Source: Ferrithrix thermotolerans DSM 19514 (GTDB taxonomy: Bacteria; Actinomycetota; Acidimicrobiia; Acidimicrobiales; Acidimicrobiaceae). Taken from it: 64,000 nt of DNA. Positions 1-10,017 of the stretch are shown here, piece by piece. Made by a program: the position numbers and the translations under genes. Below the pieces are notes generated by a model that was not told the DNA's origin, did no database searches, and saw only the letters and a list, made by a program, of their open reading frames with translations. The stretch spans positions 1 through 64,000 of the forward strand of contig NZ_FQUL01000009.1 of assembly GCF_900128965.1 (NCBI RefSeq), written 5' to 3'. The first letter of the stretch is position 1. Every line of letters starts with the position of its first letter.

Positions 1-48
1 GCCCGCCTCCCTCTTGTTGGTTGACGTATGAGATAAGTAGATCGGTCT

Positions 49-264
49 TTAGCTTGCGGTCTTGATGAGTTCTCTTTCGGAGTCTGTCTCATTACCTCTA
101 AGACTTTGTACGAGGGGTTCCGGAACCTCTCTGGTTAGAAAGTCGGGACGGTTTCCCGATGGGTCTTCCTTGCGGTACTGCAGATACACCCCTACTGAGA
201 GGATCGTAAAGATCATCCCCGTAACCATTACCATCAGTACCAAGTTCTTTAGTATCCAGGACAT
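49..264 (-). CDS. small single-pass membrane protein, unknown function
   Basis: A 71-residue protein starting MSWILKNLV. The start was chosen because AGGAGAGAC lies just upstream of this ATG; a longer reading frame reaches back to 327 but has no ribosome binding site and reads as non-coding. About 20 hydrophobic residues near the N-terminus (roughly 6-27) form one membrane segment. A charged tail of about 40 residues, rich in Glu, Arg and Pro, follows. No family is recognised. It is divergent from the DUF3054 gene, with about 295 bases between them in which no other gene is seen. Confidence 0.55.
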   Translation of the reverse strand: MSWILKNLVLMVMVTGMIFTILSVGVYLQYRKEDPSGNRPDFLTREVPEPLVQSLRGNETDSERELIKTAS

Positions 265-559
265 CTGTCTCTCCTTTGCCTGTTGTTTCTCTATGTCTAA
301 TAAGCTAAGGCACCAAGGTAATGACAACGTAAAGAAAACACACAGCCTAGGTAATGCTTTGATGTGTGATTCATGAGCTTGCGCCCAGATACTCCTTAGA
401 GAGAGGGACCTACGGCTACCAAAGTAGGCTAGGGAGGTCGGGCTTTGATCGAAGATTCGTGAAGTTTGCTGGATAGGCCGTACCTCACGTCCAAAGAAGT
501 GGTATAGCGAGATTGTCTTTCGTAGTAATTACTGCAGATCTGGGACTTAGACTAGTGAC

Positions 560-931
560 ATGAAGCGCCTGCCTTTTTATCTGCTTGATATAGCTGCAGT
601 ACTGTCATTTGTGATAATCGGTCGTTCAGCTCACGGTCACGCCGATAACCTTGGCGGCGTCTTTCGAACGTCATGGCCCTTCTTACTAGGAATGGCTGTA
701 GCGTGGGGAGTGCTTTCGCTTTCAAAGATCTCGTTCTCCTCCCCGCTAGGAGGGGTAACAATAGTCTTTACCATTGTGGTTGTCGGCATGACCACGAGAG
801 TGATTGTCGGGCAAGGAACAGCTCTAGGTTTCATTGCGGTCTCCTTAGCTTACTTCTCCCTTACCTCGGCACTTGTGCGCATAGTGTTCACGCTGTTTCA
901 TCGTCGGTCGTCTCTAAAGAAGGCCGTGTAG
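560..931 (+). CDS. DUF3054 family membrane protein
   Basis: A 123-residue protein with four predicted membrane segments. It has the N-terminal pattern typical of DUF3054: an Asp in the first helix (LLDIAAVLSFVIIGR), then GRSAHG. Length fits the family, which is common in actinobacteria and has no established function. No Shine-Dalgarno sequence precedes the ATG, but a TAGACT hexamer ends 6 bases before it, so transcription may begin at the start codon (a leaderless message); this is inference. The next gene is convergent and starts its 3' end only 22 bases away. Confidence 0.8.
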   Translation: MKRLPFYLLDIAAVLSFVIIGRSAHGHADNLGGVFRTSWPFLLGMAVAWGVLSLSKISFSSPLGGVTIVFTIVVVGMTTRVIVGQGTALGFIAVSLAYFSLTSALVRIVFTLFHRRSSLKKAV

Positions 932-953
932 CTGAAAGGCCAGCAGCTCAATC

Positions 954-1362
954 TCAGGCCGGATGCACAACCATCACTCGCAACGACGACATTTTTTCTA
1001 TCTGATAGGTGGTCGAACCCAGTAGGGCTTGAGATGCCATGGTCCTTCTCCTGGATCCCACTACCACAACCCCGACGTGCAACACTTCAGCATATCGAAT
1101 CACCGTCTCTGCGCAGAGCCACCTTAGAGCAGACAGCACCGATCCGGTCGCCGCAATATCAAAGGCCGCAAGCCACCTTGATGCTTTATCAACCAACTCG
1201 AGAGCTTCTGACTCCTCTTCAAGATAAAACCTTGCACCTCTTGCCTGATCCCACAGGCGCAAATGCACTACGTGTACGGTGATAGCTGACGACTTGCTAA
1301 GTTCCCCGACAGCTCCAAAGTGCCGCTGAAGAGAGGGTTTCGTCGTTCCCAAGAGGAATCAA
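954..1362 (-). pseudogene. universal stress protein (UspA family), frameshifted
   Basis: The C-terminal part, read from 1352 downward, carries the Usp nucleotide-binding signature: VVVGSRRR, then LLGSTTYQI about 9 residues later, then a final VMVVHP strand. The expected first strand is in another frame: VLIPLGNDETLSSAAL can be read from about 1365 downward, then hits a stop. Removing one A from the AAA run at 1317-1319 joins the two into VLIPLGNDE...LGAVGELSKSSA...VHVVHL, a normal Usp N-terminus. The gene is therefore either broken by a one-base insertion or carries a sequencing error. A start for the intact version is not obvious. The same open frame continues upstream to about 1470. Confidence 0.7.
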
Positions 1363-1732
1363 GACCTTTAGTGTAGAGTCGCTTCTATCTTGGTTGCTGT
1401 CAGAAGCACCAAGGCTTTGGGTGCGTAAGTACTCCTCGATCTCAAGCAGTGCCTTCGATTTAGCCTCTATTTACCGGAGCAAGTATCCTTCGCTCCTAAC
1501 ACCAGCAAGGGACGCCTAACCCAAAGTATCGGTCACTAAGACGCCTCGATCTCCCTGGTATTCCTGGTTGGGTCTCTGAGGGGCTTTGCCTGAAAGAGAA
1601 CGCTTCGAACTTCAGATCCGTTGCCATAGCAGCAAACTAGCTCTCTAAATCAGTCGCCCAATCTCCTTTAACGACATGTTGATGGGCTGTTAAGAACTGT
1701 TAATGACTACGTGAACAGCTAAGGCATCGAAC
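1363..1732. other. intergenic stretch without a clear gene
   Basis: Between the broken Usp gene and the PaiB-like gene. On the minus strand an open frame in phase with the Usp N-terminus continues to about 1470 (reading IEAKSKALLEIEEYL) and then stops. It has no start codon and could be a remnant of a longer ancestral protein. Nothing else is supported. Confidence 0.4.
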
Positions 1733-2356
1733 TTACAGATCTTTCAAATAGCCCATAGCCTCATACATCTCGATCTCTGCTCTTCTTGCCATGTCATCTC
1801 TGACAGCCTTTGCGTCTCTTAGATCTCTGTTTTGGCTCAGCTTGAACTTGGCATCAGTCTCTCGTACTAGAAACTCAACACCCACGACCGCTCTAAGCTG
1901 GGAGTCTATAAAGTCACGTGGGGCATCTGAGACATTCCACGGGTTCTTTGAGATCACCTCGAACTTCTCGGTAAGTCTCGTTACCACGGTCTCTATCCAA
2001 GAAGGTTCCTCGTGTATCTGCACCGTTCCCCTAAGTGCCACCTTTACATAGTTCCACGTTGGCACAACCTTTTGATGTTCTACCTTGGAGGGGTATACAC
2101 TTGGCGAGACGTATGCGCTAGGGCCATGCACCAACACAAAGGCATCTGATCCATCAAGGCATCTCCAGTGCGGATTCGCTCTAGCAAGGTGTCCAAGAAG
2201 TCGCAACACGTCACCCTCCTCATCTACCACAAATGGGAGGGTGGAGAGTTGAAACTCGTTGTCGGAGTAGGATATGAGGTCACTTGCTCCACTGTTTCTT
2301 AGCACGTCTAGGGTCTCTTGTTGCGAACGAGGCTGGAAGTGGCGAGGAATGTACAT
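1733..2356 (-). CDS. PaiB-like FMN-binding protein
   Basis: A 207-residue protein of the PaiB/FMN-binding split-barrel family. The hallmarks are all present and in order: MYIPRHF at the N-terminus, GHLARANPHW near residue 55, VLVHGPSAYVSPS near 83, and VVPTWNYV near 100. Length matches the family (about 200). Members bind FMN; Bacillus PaiB was described as a negative regulator of protease synthesis and sporulation, but the molecular role of most homologues is unknown. It is the last gene of the minus-strand peptide/amide cluster, 216 bases after the acetamidase. The family's historical link to protease control is suggestive here, since the cluster encodes peptidases, but that is inference. 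Confidence 0.85.
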   Translation of the reverse strand: MYIPRHFQPRSQQETLDVLRNSGASDLISYSDNEFQLSTLPFVVDEEGDVLRLLGHLARANPHWRCLDGSDAFVLVHGPSAYVSPSVYPSKVEHQKVVPTWNYVKVALRGTVQIHEEPSWIETVVTRLTEKFEVISKNPWNVSDAPRDFIDSQLRAVVGVEFLVRETDAKFKLSQNRDLRDAKAVRDDMARRAEIEMYEAMGYLKDL

Positions 2357-2572
2357 AGCAGATACCCTAGGCGCATCAACTGTTCAACATGATAGTTCCA
2401 AACACCAAAAAGTGCTCCTAAATCCTTTGTTCTAAATGCAGACAATTGCCTTGACCTGCAGTTCGTCAATATTATCTCTTTGAAACGACGCAACTCTTCA
2501 CTGTCTTTGTAACCCAAACACCCATCCAGCTGTAACTAGCAGAGAAACTCCCATCAGCGCACCTTAACGCAT

Positions 2573-3502
2573 CTATCTCAACAAGAGCGGACTTTCGTCT
2601 AACAACGCATGCACGCCAAAGCTTACGTTCGCCACTTGAGTTATCCTCAGATCGACGCACGAGCTTCCAAGTGCCAACGCTTCTGCACGGCTAAGCGAGT
2701 AGATCTCTTGCATCCACGTCACCATATGGTAAAGGGCGTCGGCCATAGCCACGTTTAGGTCTGGGTCGAAACCGAAGGTCAACCTTCCCTTGGGGGTTAC
2801 TGCGTGCACAGCGTCGATAGGGGCTTCTTTTAGGACCTCAATCTTTATGTGACTGGTCATCGCACACTCTATGGCCGTCCCACTCACCTCTCCATCACCT
2901 TGAGCCGCATGACCGTCACCCAGGCACAACATTGCACCGGGAACGGTCACCGGAATGTATAAGGTGGAGCCAGCAACCAGCTCCTTACAGTCGATGTTCC
3001 CTGCTCCCTTTGTTCTTGGTGGTATCGTCGAGTACTCTTCCTCAGAGTCTGGCGGCATACCGACCACACCAAGAAATGGGGCTATCTTCCTTGAGATACG
3101 GAACTGGTTGGTAGCCAATTGAGTCCCTGTGTCGATCGACCAAAGAAGCCACCTCGGTCCCTCTTTTAACACCTGAAGTCGACGATTGAGTTCGTTGTCC
3201 AGCACTCCGGCCGCTGTCCAGCCCCACGAACTTGGGGTGAGGGCGAGAAACGAGACCGCCAAAACGGTCCCCACCTCTGCTCCGATAACCTCGATCGGTC
3301 CTACAAGACAGTGACCTCTTCTATCTGGTAATAAAGTTTCAACCTTCTCACCTGGAAAGCTGTGACGCCTAAGCGACCCCGAGGCATCCAGAGTACTTAC
3401 CAAAAGTTCGTCTCCGGACCTTACGGTACATATCGGTTTCTTCCGCGTGGTAAAGACATCAGTCGCAGTAAGTGGAGTGGAATCCACTATCACACGGCCC
3501 AT
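2573..3502 (-). CDS. acetamidase/formamidase family protein
   Basis: A 309-residue protein of the FmdA/AmdA family, which hydrolyses short aliphatic amides to the acid and ammonia. Visible hallmarks are VGPIEVIGAEVGTVL, ...NIDCKELVAGSTLYIPV, GAMLCLGDGHAAQGDGEVSGTA and the C-terminal QVANVSFGVHAL. GDGHAAQGDGE carries the His and Asp ligands conserved in the family. The Asn-Ile-Asp-Cys segment also fits. The protein is near full length. It lies 48 bases downstream of the amidohydrolase gene and is probably in the same transcript. In this context it could release ammonia from amides produced by peptide breakdown; the actual substrate is not shown. Confidence 0.85.
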   Translation of the reverse strand: MGRVIVDSTPLTATDVFTTRKKPICTVRSGDELLVSTLDASGSLRRHSFPGEKVETLLPDRRGHCLVGPIEVIGAEVGTVLAVSFLALTPSSWGWTAAGVLDNELNRRLQVLKEGPRWLLWSIDTGTQLATNQFRISRKIAPFLGVVGMPPDSEEEYSTIPPRTKGAGNIDCKELVAGSTLYIPVTVPGAMLCLGDGHAAQGDGEVSGTAIECAMTSHIKIEVLKEAPIDAVHAVTPKGRLTFGFDPDLNVAMADALYHMVTWMQEIYSLSRAEALALGSSCVDLRITQVANVSFGVHALLDESPLLLR

Positions 3503-3550
3503 TGGGAACCCCCTGTCTCAATCTCATCCAACGAACAGTTCCCTTGCTGG

Positions 3551-4771
3551 CTAAGGTTCCACAAAGACGCCCTGAGAGGTCTGATAGTCGTAGCTGTATA
3601 TGTGTCTTCCCTTTGAAAAGGCAAGTTCTACCCTTGACATAAAGTCCAAAGGGTTACCAGACCATACACAAAGATCTGCGTCTTTCCCGACCTCCAGAGA
3701 TCCGACCCTGTCGTCGATACCCAGGATGCGAGCCGGATTTATCGTCACAGAAGCGAGCGCCGTCTCTTGATCGAGGCCCTCCTTGACCGCAAGCGCCGCT
3801 TGATAGATCAGAAAGTGTATCGGCACGACAGGGTGATCCGTGGTTATGGAGATACGAACTCCCTTTTCCACAAGCCTTGCAGGGTTTTTGAGCGACCTAT
3901 TTAGCAGTTCAACCTTTGAGCGGGCGGTAAAGAGAGGTCCGATTATGACTGGAATGTCCTTTGCAGCCAGTCGATCGGCTACTAAATGAGCTTCTGTTCC
4001 GTGATCTATGACCAGATCGTATCCGAACTCTTCCGCTATGCGAAGAGCAGTCATAATGTCATCGGCTCTATGAGAGTGCTGTCTCCAGGGAATCTCACGA
4101 GATAGCACCTTTGCCAGTGCCTCAAGCTTTAGGTCCCTCTCAACAAAGCCCTCTCCATCGGCTTGATTATCCAACTTTTTCATGTAGTTCTGCGCCTGTA
4201 CCAGCGCACTTCGTATAACGGCTGCCGTTCCTAGACGCGTACTTGGCATCTGTTTCTTATCACCATAGACCCGCTTGGGATTTTCTCCGAGTGCTGACTT
4301 CATACCGCTTGGACTCTTCATAACCATCTCGTCTATCACGCTTCCAAAACAACGAAGAGTAACGGCCTGTCCACCTATAGGATTACCCGAGCCAGGATTG
4401 ACGTTGACGATCAACACCCCTCCTTCGATCGCCTCTCGAAATGCGATGTCGCTAGGGTTGACTGCGTCGATAGCCCGTACATGTGCGGTATTAGGATCTG
4501 TCATCTCGTTGGTATCGTTGCCAGCCCAGCCGTTGGCCTCCTCGTGAATGCCCACATGCGTATGTGCATCGATAAATCCAGGTAAGATCCATTTTCCAGA
4601 GGCGTCTAGCTCGTGGTATCCCTTTGGGATCTCTTTACTTGAGTCCAAGATCTGCTCTATGACTCCCTCCGATATAACTACCGTCCCGTTCTCAATAACG
4701 TCACCCGTTATCGGAACCACACGGGCGTTCCGAATAGCTAGTGCTCTGGGAAGCTCTTCCATAGTTGTCAC
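3551..4771 (-). CDS. amidohydrolase, imidazolonepropionase-like
   Basis: A 406-residue cytoplasmic metal-dependent hydrolase. The N-terminal beta domain contains ALAIRNARVVPITG and ISEGVIEQI, then WILPGFIDAHTHVGIHE with the HxH metal pair. Later ligand positions include HSHRADD, VIDHGTEAHL and ISITTDHPVVP. The C-terminus returns to the beta domain: GSLEVGKDADLCVWSGNPLD. These are standard features of the amidohydrolase family. The substrate is unknown; related enzymes in peptide-use clusters act on cyclic imides or dipeptides. The gene lies between an S9 peptidase and the acetamidase, on the same strand and closely spaced, which favours a role in degrading imported peptides or amides. Confidence 0.85.
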   Translation of the reverse strand: MTTMEELPRALAIRNARVVPITGDVIENGTVVISEGVIEQILDSSKEIPKGYHELDASGKWILPGFIDAHTHVGIHEEANGWAGNDTNEMTDPNTAHVRAIDAVNPSDIAFREAIEGGVLIVNVNPGSGNPIGGQAVTLRCFGSVIDEMVMKSPSGMKSALGENPKRVYGDKKQMPSTRLGTAAVIRSALVQAQNYMKKLDNQADGEGFVERDLKLEALAKVLSREIPWRQHSHRADDIMTALRIAEEFGYDLVIDHGTEAHLVADRLAAKDIPVIIGPLFTARSKVELLNRSLKNPARLVEKGVRISITTDHPVVPIHFLIYQAALAVKEGLDQETALASVTINPARILGIDDRVGSLEVGKDADLCVWSGNPLDFMSRVELAFSKGRHIYSYDYQTSQGVFVEP

Positions 4772-4914
4772 CGCTTCGTCCTTCCTATCTCAAACACGCT
4801 GTTGTACCTCTAAGGGTCAAGAAGCTCCCTATCCACATGGGTGGAGATGATTCTCTAGTTGCGCTCACGCCCTTTCCACAGATCTAAAACAGTATCGCTC
4901 CAAGGACATATGAA

Positions 4915-6885
4915 CTAGTTATGTCCATCGAACCAGCTGAGGTGGCGCTCGACGTAGTCCTGCATCTGAGACGGGGTACGAAGGATATGAAAACCGCCGG
5001 GGTACCTTACCATCCGTGCCTCCTTGCCAAGAGCCCGTAGTCCTTGAAATATCTCCTCTCCCTGCCCAATTGGACACCTAAGGTCTCCTTCCCAGTGCAA
5101 GATCTGGGCAGGTGTAGTGACCTGTGGTAGATAGGTAACTGGGGAGTGCTCAAGGTAGTACTTTGGATCCTCCCATGGTGTTCCGCCAGACTCATAGGCA
5201 TTGAAGTACGGGATGTCTGTAGTTCCATACATGGAGACTAAGTTGGTGACTGGAGCCGATATGCAGGCAGCTCTAAACCTTGAGGTATGGCCGATGGTCC
5301 ATGAGGTCATGTACCCACCGTAAGAATATCCAGCTACATAGAGACGCTTCGGATCGGAGACCCCTTTTTCGATCAAAAGATCAAGTACCCCCATGAGATC
5401 TTGGAAGTCTCTACCTCCCCAATCTTTGACGCACGCCGTAGAGAACCTCTCCCCAAAGCCGTGACTCCCTCTTGGGTTTGGAAGAACCACCACATAGCCC
5501 TGGGCTGCCAGAGACTGATACAACGGCATCATCGACGCCTGAGGATGCCACCCATGAGGGCCACCATGGATCTCAAGTACCGTCTTTTGTGGAGTTCCCT
5601 CACGGAACTCCTTGGGATAGATAACAAAAGAACGGATTTCAAAGCCATCTTCTGTTGTATAGCAGATCTGCTCGAGCTTTCTTAGCTCTACCTCTTCAGA
5701 CAACGTTGCGTTGAAGGTGGAGATCGTCTTGAGTCCCGAGCCGTCTTTACCAATCCTCTTTACCTCAGCATAAGAGGCTGCCCAGACTCCGAGAAAGAAC
5801 AGATGCTCCTTCGAACCTACCACGTTCATGATCTGGAAGTCATCTATGAAAACAAGCTCAAGTTTTTGTGGCTGATCCTCTCTGACCGAGACAGAGAATA
5901 TCCCTTGCCTTCCACCGTCGTTCGCTAGAAAGTAGATGGTGTCGGAACCGTCGTCGCTCCATACATACGGCTTTCCCAGCGTGGCCTGAACCCCCCAAAC
6001 AGGACGATCCAAAGACCCGGTCAAAGATCTCGGCTTGCCGGAACCGTCAGATAAAACCACCCTTAGTTCAGAGTTCTTGGAGGAGTCACCCGGATCGTTC
6101 TCGTGACCCACAAAGGATATGAGGCTTCCATCCGGAGAGAACTGAGGCGAGGCTGCAGTCCCTACCTCGTTTGTAAGACGTATAGGCTCGTTATCTCCTT
6201 CTACGTCCACGATCCAAAGATCCCTCCGTTGATACATTCCCCTTTGATCCGTTCGGTCGGATGTAAAGGCTATCTTCTTACCGTCCGGAGACCAGATAGG
6301 CTCAAAGTCGTCGAAGTCTCCTTTCGTAAGCTGACGTTTGTCCTTCGGAGTTTGAAGCTTGGTAATAAAGATGTGTGAACGACCATCGTCGAACCGGCCG
6401 ATACCGTCGAAGCGGTTGTAAAGGTCGTCCCAGACAGTGGGTTTTGAGCGTTGTATCGAACTTTGTTGCTGTGCCTCGCCAGCTCCGTCTTCTCCATCTT
6501 TCGTCTTTGCCACGTAAGCGAGCGCCGATCCGTCAGGTGACCATGCGAAGTAACTTACACCTAAAGGCTCACTCGTAAGCTCCAGCGGTTCTCCCCCGTC
6601 CAAGGAAGCGACCATAATCTGACCCTTACCCTCTTTGGTTCTAAGGAAAGCCAGGTATCTTCCATCAGGCGACCATCTCGGAAAAGAATCTTTTTCACCG
6701 TAGCTGAACTGTCTTGAGCCCCCCTCTATCCCAAGTGTCCATATAGTACTTGACATGGAGTCAGTCCCTTTATCAGGCACCGACACTACGTGGGCGAGCC
6801 TCTTGCCATCGGGAGAGAGATCGAGATCACTCAATCCCTTTATCGACCATACGTCACTCGGTTCAAAACCACGCATACAATTCAC
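4915..6885 (-). CDS. S9 family prolyl-oligopeptidase-like peptidase
   Basis: A 656-residue two-domain serine peptidase. The N-terminal part (about 1-400) has repeated beta-propeller blades with the SPDGK motif: LSPDGKRLA, WSPDGRYLA, WSPDGSALA, WSPDGKKIA, FSPDGSLIS. The C-terminal alpha/beta-hydrolase domain has GYSYGG (nucleophile Ser521), Asp601 in EGDLRCP and His633 in GGFH. These features match acylaminoacyl-peptidase/dipeptidyl-peptidase enzymes of family S9, which trim short peptides. There is no signal peptide, so it should act in the cytoplasm on imported peptides. The listed start is a GTG; an ATG three codons in (6876), with AGAGG upstream, is an equally good start. It lies 85 bases downstream of the transporter ATPase gene. 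Confidence 0.9.
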   Translation of the reverse strand: MNCMRGFEPSDVWSIKGLSDLDLSPDGKRLAHVVSVPDKGTDSMSSTIWTLGIEGGSRQFSYGEKDSFPRWSPDGRYLAFLRTKEGKGQIMVASLDGGEPLELTSEPLGVSYFAWSPDGSALAYVAKTKDGEDGAGEAQQQSSIQRSKPTVWDDLYNRFDGIGRFDDGRSHIFITKLQTPKDKRQLTKGDFDDFEPIWSPDGKKIAFTSDRTDQRGMYQRRDLWIVDVEGDNEPIRLTNEVGTAASPQFSPDGSLISFVGHENDPGDSSKNSELRVVLSDGSGKPRSLTGSLDRPVWGVQATLGKPYVWSDDGSDTIYFLANDGGRQGIFSVSVREDQPQKLELVFIDDFQIMNVVGSKEHLFFLGVWAASYAEVKRIGKDGSGLKTISTFNATLSEEVELRKLEQICYTTEDGFEIRSFVIYPKEFREGTPQKTVLEIHGGPHGWHPQASMMPLYQSLAAQGYVVVLPNPRGSHGFGERFSTACVKDWGGRDFQDLMGVLDLLIEKGVSDPKRLYVAGYSYGGYMTSWTIGHTSRFRAACISAPVTNLVSMYGTTDIPYFNAYESGGTPWEDPKYYLEHSPVTYLPQVTTPAQILHWEGDLRCPIGQGEEIFQGLRALGKEARMVRYPGGFHILRTPSQMQDYVERHLSWFDGHN

Positions 6886-6970
6886 ATCCTCTTGCTAAGA
6901 ACTCCTCAAACGAAGCCATCTACTTCTAAAAAACTCGACCTTGCTTATCTAACTTGATCCGCCCTGGCGT

Positions 6971-9025
6971 CTAGATCTTTGTTTGACCCGATGCACTAGC
7001 TGCCTCTTCCAGCGGTTCTACAAGCGGAAAGTGGCAAGCTGCGTAGTGCTGATCACCAAAGGTCCTAAGCTTGGGCTCTTCTATGGCGCAGATCTCCTGA
7101 GCCCTTGGGCAACGCGTTCTAAACCTGCATCCTGAAGGGGGCGCTATTGGGCTCGGGAGCTCACCCGATATCACCCGCTTCTTCTTGTCCCGCTCGATCT
7201 CTGGGTCCGGAAGAGGGATAGTGTCTATCAGACCTTGTGTATAGGGGTGAGCAGCCCGAGAGTAGAGATCATCTCCTCGTGCCAACTCCACCAGTTTTCC
7301 TAAGTACATAACGCCTATACGATCCGCTAGGTACTTCACCACAGCAAGATCGTGTGATATCACCAGATAGGCCATGTCATGGGAGACCTGGAGTCTCTTC
7401 ATTAAATTTAGAACCTGAGACCGTATCGATACGTCCAAGGCACTAACTGGTTCATCAGCAACGATCAGCTTGGGGTTTAGGGTAAGAGCCCTTGCCAAGC
7501 CGATCCTTTGACGTTGCCCACCGGAGAACTCATGGGGAAAACGCTCTAGAGCCTTGGAGGGCAGACCCACCTCTCGCATTAGAGCTATCGACCGAGCTTC
7601 TTGATCCTTGGCACTTTCTACACCTTGGATGCTAAGGGGCTCTCGCAAGATAGCGGCGACCCGCATCCTCGGATCCAATGAACCATATGGATCCTGAAAC
7701 ATCATCTGAAGATCTCGGCGTTTTTTGGCTAGCGTCCGACCTCGTAGAGAAAATATATCCTCACCATTTAGAAGAACCTTACCTGAATCGGGCCGTTCCA
7801 GGCCCACTATCATCCGACCTAAGGTGGACTTACCACATCCAGACTCTCCCACCAGACCAAAGATCTCCCCCCGCCTCACCGTCAATGAGACACCGGAGAC
7901 CGCATGAACCTTTCCGACCTTTCTCTTTAGGATTGCTCCTGAGGTCACGGGGAAGGTCTTTTCGAGATCTATAACCTCAAGAAGCGGGGTCTCCCCTTCT
8001 CCCGCTCTTTCTCGTACTCCATGAGAAAGAGTTACCATCTTCTCTGGCTTTAACGGACCGTCCATAACGGGGTGGAAACAGGCTACGACGTGATCCTCCG
8101 ATCCAGAGAGAGACGGCTCGCTCTCTTGGCAGTCGCTCTTCGTGTATGCGCACCTTGGAGCGAAACGGCATCCCGGCGGAGGGTTGGTGAGGTCGGGGGG
8201 TATGCCCGGGATAGAAAACAAGGTCTTTGTATTGTCCTGATCCATACGGGGTATCGATGCCAGCAAAGCCTGGGTGTAAGGATGGCGCATATTTGAGAAT
8301 ATCTCTTTGGTCCCAGTCGCCTCAACCATCCTCCCAGCGTACATAACGTTTACCCGGTCAGCTCTTCCTGCTACGACTCCCATGTCGTGAGTGATAAGAA
8401 GAATGGACATTCCAAAGCGCTCTTTTAGGTCGTCTAGGAGCTTTAGAATCTGTGCCTGAATCGTTACGTCCAAAGCGGTCGTAGGCTCATCCGCTATCAG
8501 AACCTTCGGATCACACGACAGAGCTATTGCAATCATAACTCTCTGCCGTAGACCACCAGATAGTTGATGTGGGTAGTCAGATAGACGCTCCTTAGCTCCT
8601 GGTATACCAACCAAATCAAGGACCTCTATAGCCCTGTCTACCGCCTCTTTCTTCGAGCCACCTCGGTGGAGCAGTACAGGCTCAGCCACCTGTTCTCCAA
8701 TCGTCTTGGTCGGATTTAGGGAACTCGAAGAGTCTTGAAAGATCATGGCGATATCATTACCACGAATCTTACGCATCTCGGCGTCTGGCAGACCGACCAG
8801 CTCTCTGCCCTCAAGCTTTATCGAGCCACCAACGACCTTGCCACCTGGAGGCAAAAGACCCATGATGGACAGACCTGTTATGGACTTACCACATCCAGAC
8901 TCTCCCACCAACCCCAAGGTCTCTCCTGCGTCTATGTGGAGGTTGACATTACCTACCGCCTGAACGACACTTCGGGAAAGCTGGATGTGTGTGGAGAGAT
9001 CCTCTATCTCAAGAACTCTTGTCAC
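6971..9025 (-). CDS. oligopeptide/dipeptide ABC transporter, fused double ATPase
   Basis: A 684-residue protein containing two complete ABC ATPase domains in tandem, equivalent to DppD plus DppF. The first has Walker A GESGCGKS near residue 42, signature LSGGLRQR and Walker [10 protein letters not shown]. The second has Walker [10 protein letters not shown] near 400, signature FSGGQRQR and Walker [13 protein letters not shown]. Each half ends with the cysteine-rich oligopeptide-transporter tail ([12 protein letters not shown] and [14 protein letters not shown]). It energises uptake with the two permeases immediately upstream, 23 bases away. Fusion of the two ATPases is seen in other actinobacterial peptide or nickel importers and means one polypeptide supplies both sites. 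Confidence 0.93.
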   Translation of the reverse strand: MTRVLEIEDLSTHIQLSRSVVQAVGNVNLHIDAGETLGLVGESGCGKSITGLSIMGLLPPGGKVVGGSIKLEGRELVGLPDAEMRKIRGNDIAMIFQDSSSSLNPTKTIGEQVAEPVLLHRGGSKKEAVDRAIEVLDLVGIPGAKERLSDYPHQLSGGLRQRVMIAIALSCDPKVLIADEPTTALDVTIQAQILKLLDDLKERFGMSILLITHDMGVVAGRADRVNVMYAGRMVEATGTKEIFSNMRHPYTQALLASIPRMDQDNTKTLFSIPGIPPDLTNPPPGCRFAPRCAYTKSDCQESEPSLSGSEDHVVACFHPVMDGPLKPEKMVTLSHGVRERAGEGETPLLEVIDLEKTFPVTSGAILKRKVGKVHAVSGVSLTVRRGEIFGLVGESGCGKSTLGRMIVGLERPDSGKVLLNGEDIFSLRGRTLAKKRRDLQMMFQDPYGSLDPRMRVAAILREPLSIQGVESAKDQEARSIALMREVGLPSKALERFPHEFSGGQRQRIGLARALTLNPKLIVADEPVSALDVSIRSQVLNLMKRLQVSHDMAYLVISHDLAVVKYLADRIGVMYLGKLVELARGDDLYSRAAHPYTQGLIDTIPLPDPEIERDKKKRVISGELPSPIAPPSGCRFRTRCPRAQEICAIEEPKLRTFGDQHYAACHFPLVEPLEEAASASGQTKI

Positions 9026-9048
9026 GAAGCAATAACCCCTTCTACGCC

Positions 9049-10017
9049 CTAGCGGCGGCGCAATCTGACATCGACAGAATCTCTCAAGGCGTTTCCTATG
9101 AAGTTACACGCCATCACGACCAGAATTAGGCTTATACCAACTGGGTAAACTAACCACCAATATCCGTTGCCTAACGCCGTATTTGCAGTTGAGAGCATAT
9201 CCCCCCAATCCACATGCGGATACTGGAGGCCAAAGCCCAAAAATCCAAGCAAGGCGATCGCGATAATTGCATCCGCCACCTGAAAGGTAATGTTGACGAT
9301 CACTACCGACAAAGCGTTAGGCAATAAGTGCCTAAAGATCAGCCGGGTTCGACCACTACCCATGACCTTTGCAGCGGAGACAAAGTCTCTAACCCGCAAG
9401 GAGAGCACCTCTCCTCTTATCAGCCTTGCGGGAACGAGCCACGCAAAAAGACCTAGGATCAAGCTAAGGCTCAACACCGTCCCGCTATAGCGGGTCGCCA
9501 CAATAAGAACGATCAGAAGGTAGGGAATGGAGAGAATCACGTCGACTATGCGCATCATAACGCCGTCTAGTAGACCCCCAATCAGCCCCGAGATGGCACC
9601 ATAAAGGCTCCCAATTACTGTTGCAATAATGGCAGCAAAAAACCCGATCTCTAGCGCCGCTTGACCCCCCACCATCAGTCGGCCGAGCTCGTCATAGCCG
9701 TTGTTGTCCGTTCCAAGTGGATGACCCGAACCCGGAGGTAGATCAGAGTTGAGTACATTTCCCGAGATCTGATTCGAGTGGTACACGTGAGGACCCACGT
9801 AACAAAAAAGCACAAAGAAAATCAGTATCCCAAGCCCCACAATCGCCAGCTTGTTCTCTGCAAAGGATCTAACCGCCAGCCGCCAGCCGCTCGTAACGGT
9901 GTCATCCACTTCACCGCCGTCCAATGGATCGGTAATCCCTGGTTCAAAGGGACCGATCCCACCGCCTAAGTTTAGTGGTGACTCTTCCACGCCTTCGGTC
10001 TCTCTCTCCTCCATCAT
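9049..10017 (-). CDS. peptide ABC transporter permease, DppC-type
   Basis: A 322-residue inner-membrane permease. It has an N-terminal cytoplasmic segment, a first membrane helix around residue 55 (LAIVGLGILIFFVLF) and the binding-protein-dependent transport core. The EAA-loop region reads VSAAKVMGSGRTRLIFRHLLPNAL, typical of DppC/OppC. Just before helix 2 is HPLGTDNNGYDELGRLMVGG, a family-specific motif. The C-terminus is HVDWGDMLS...GNALRDSVDVR, which is also characteristic. Its start overlaps the end of the DppB-type gene by four bases (ATGA), indicating translational coupling. Confidence 0.92.
   Translation of the reverse strand: MMEERETEGVEESPLNLGGGIGPFEPGITDPLDGGEVDDTVTSGWRLAVRSFAENKLAIVGLGILIFFVLFCYVGPHVYHSNQISGNVLNSDLPPGSGHPLGTDNNGYDELGRLMVGGQAALEIGFFAAIIATVIGSLYGAISGLIGGLLDGVMMRIVDVILSIPYLLIVLIVATRYSGTVLSLSLILGLFAWLVPARLIRGEVLSLRVRDFVSAAKVMGSGRTRLIFRHLLPNALSVVIVNITFQVADAIIAIALLGFLGFGLQYPHVDWGDMLSTANTALGNGYWWLVYPVGISLILVVMACNFIGNALRDSVDVRLRRR

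Noticed and set aside
2308-2517. A 69-codon minus-strand frame overlapping the PaiB-like start
   Set aside because: No binding site or family features, and it runs 49 bases into the PaiB-like gene in another frame.
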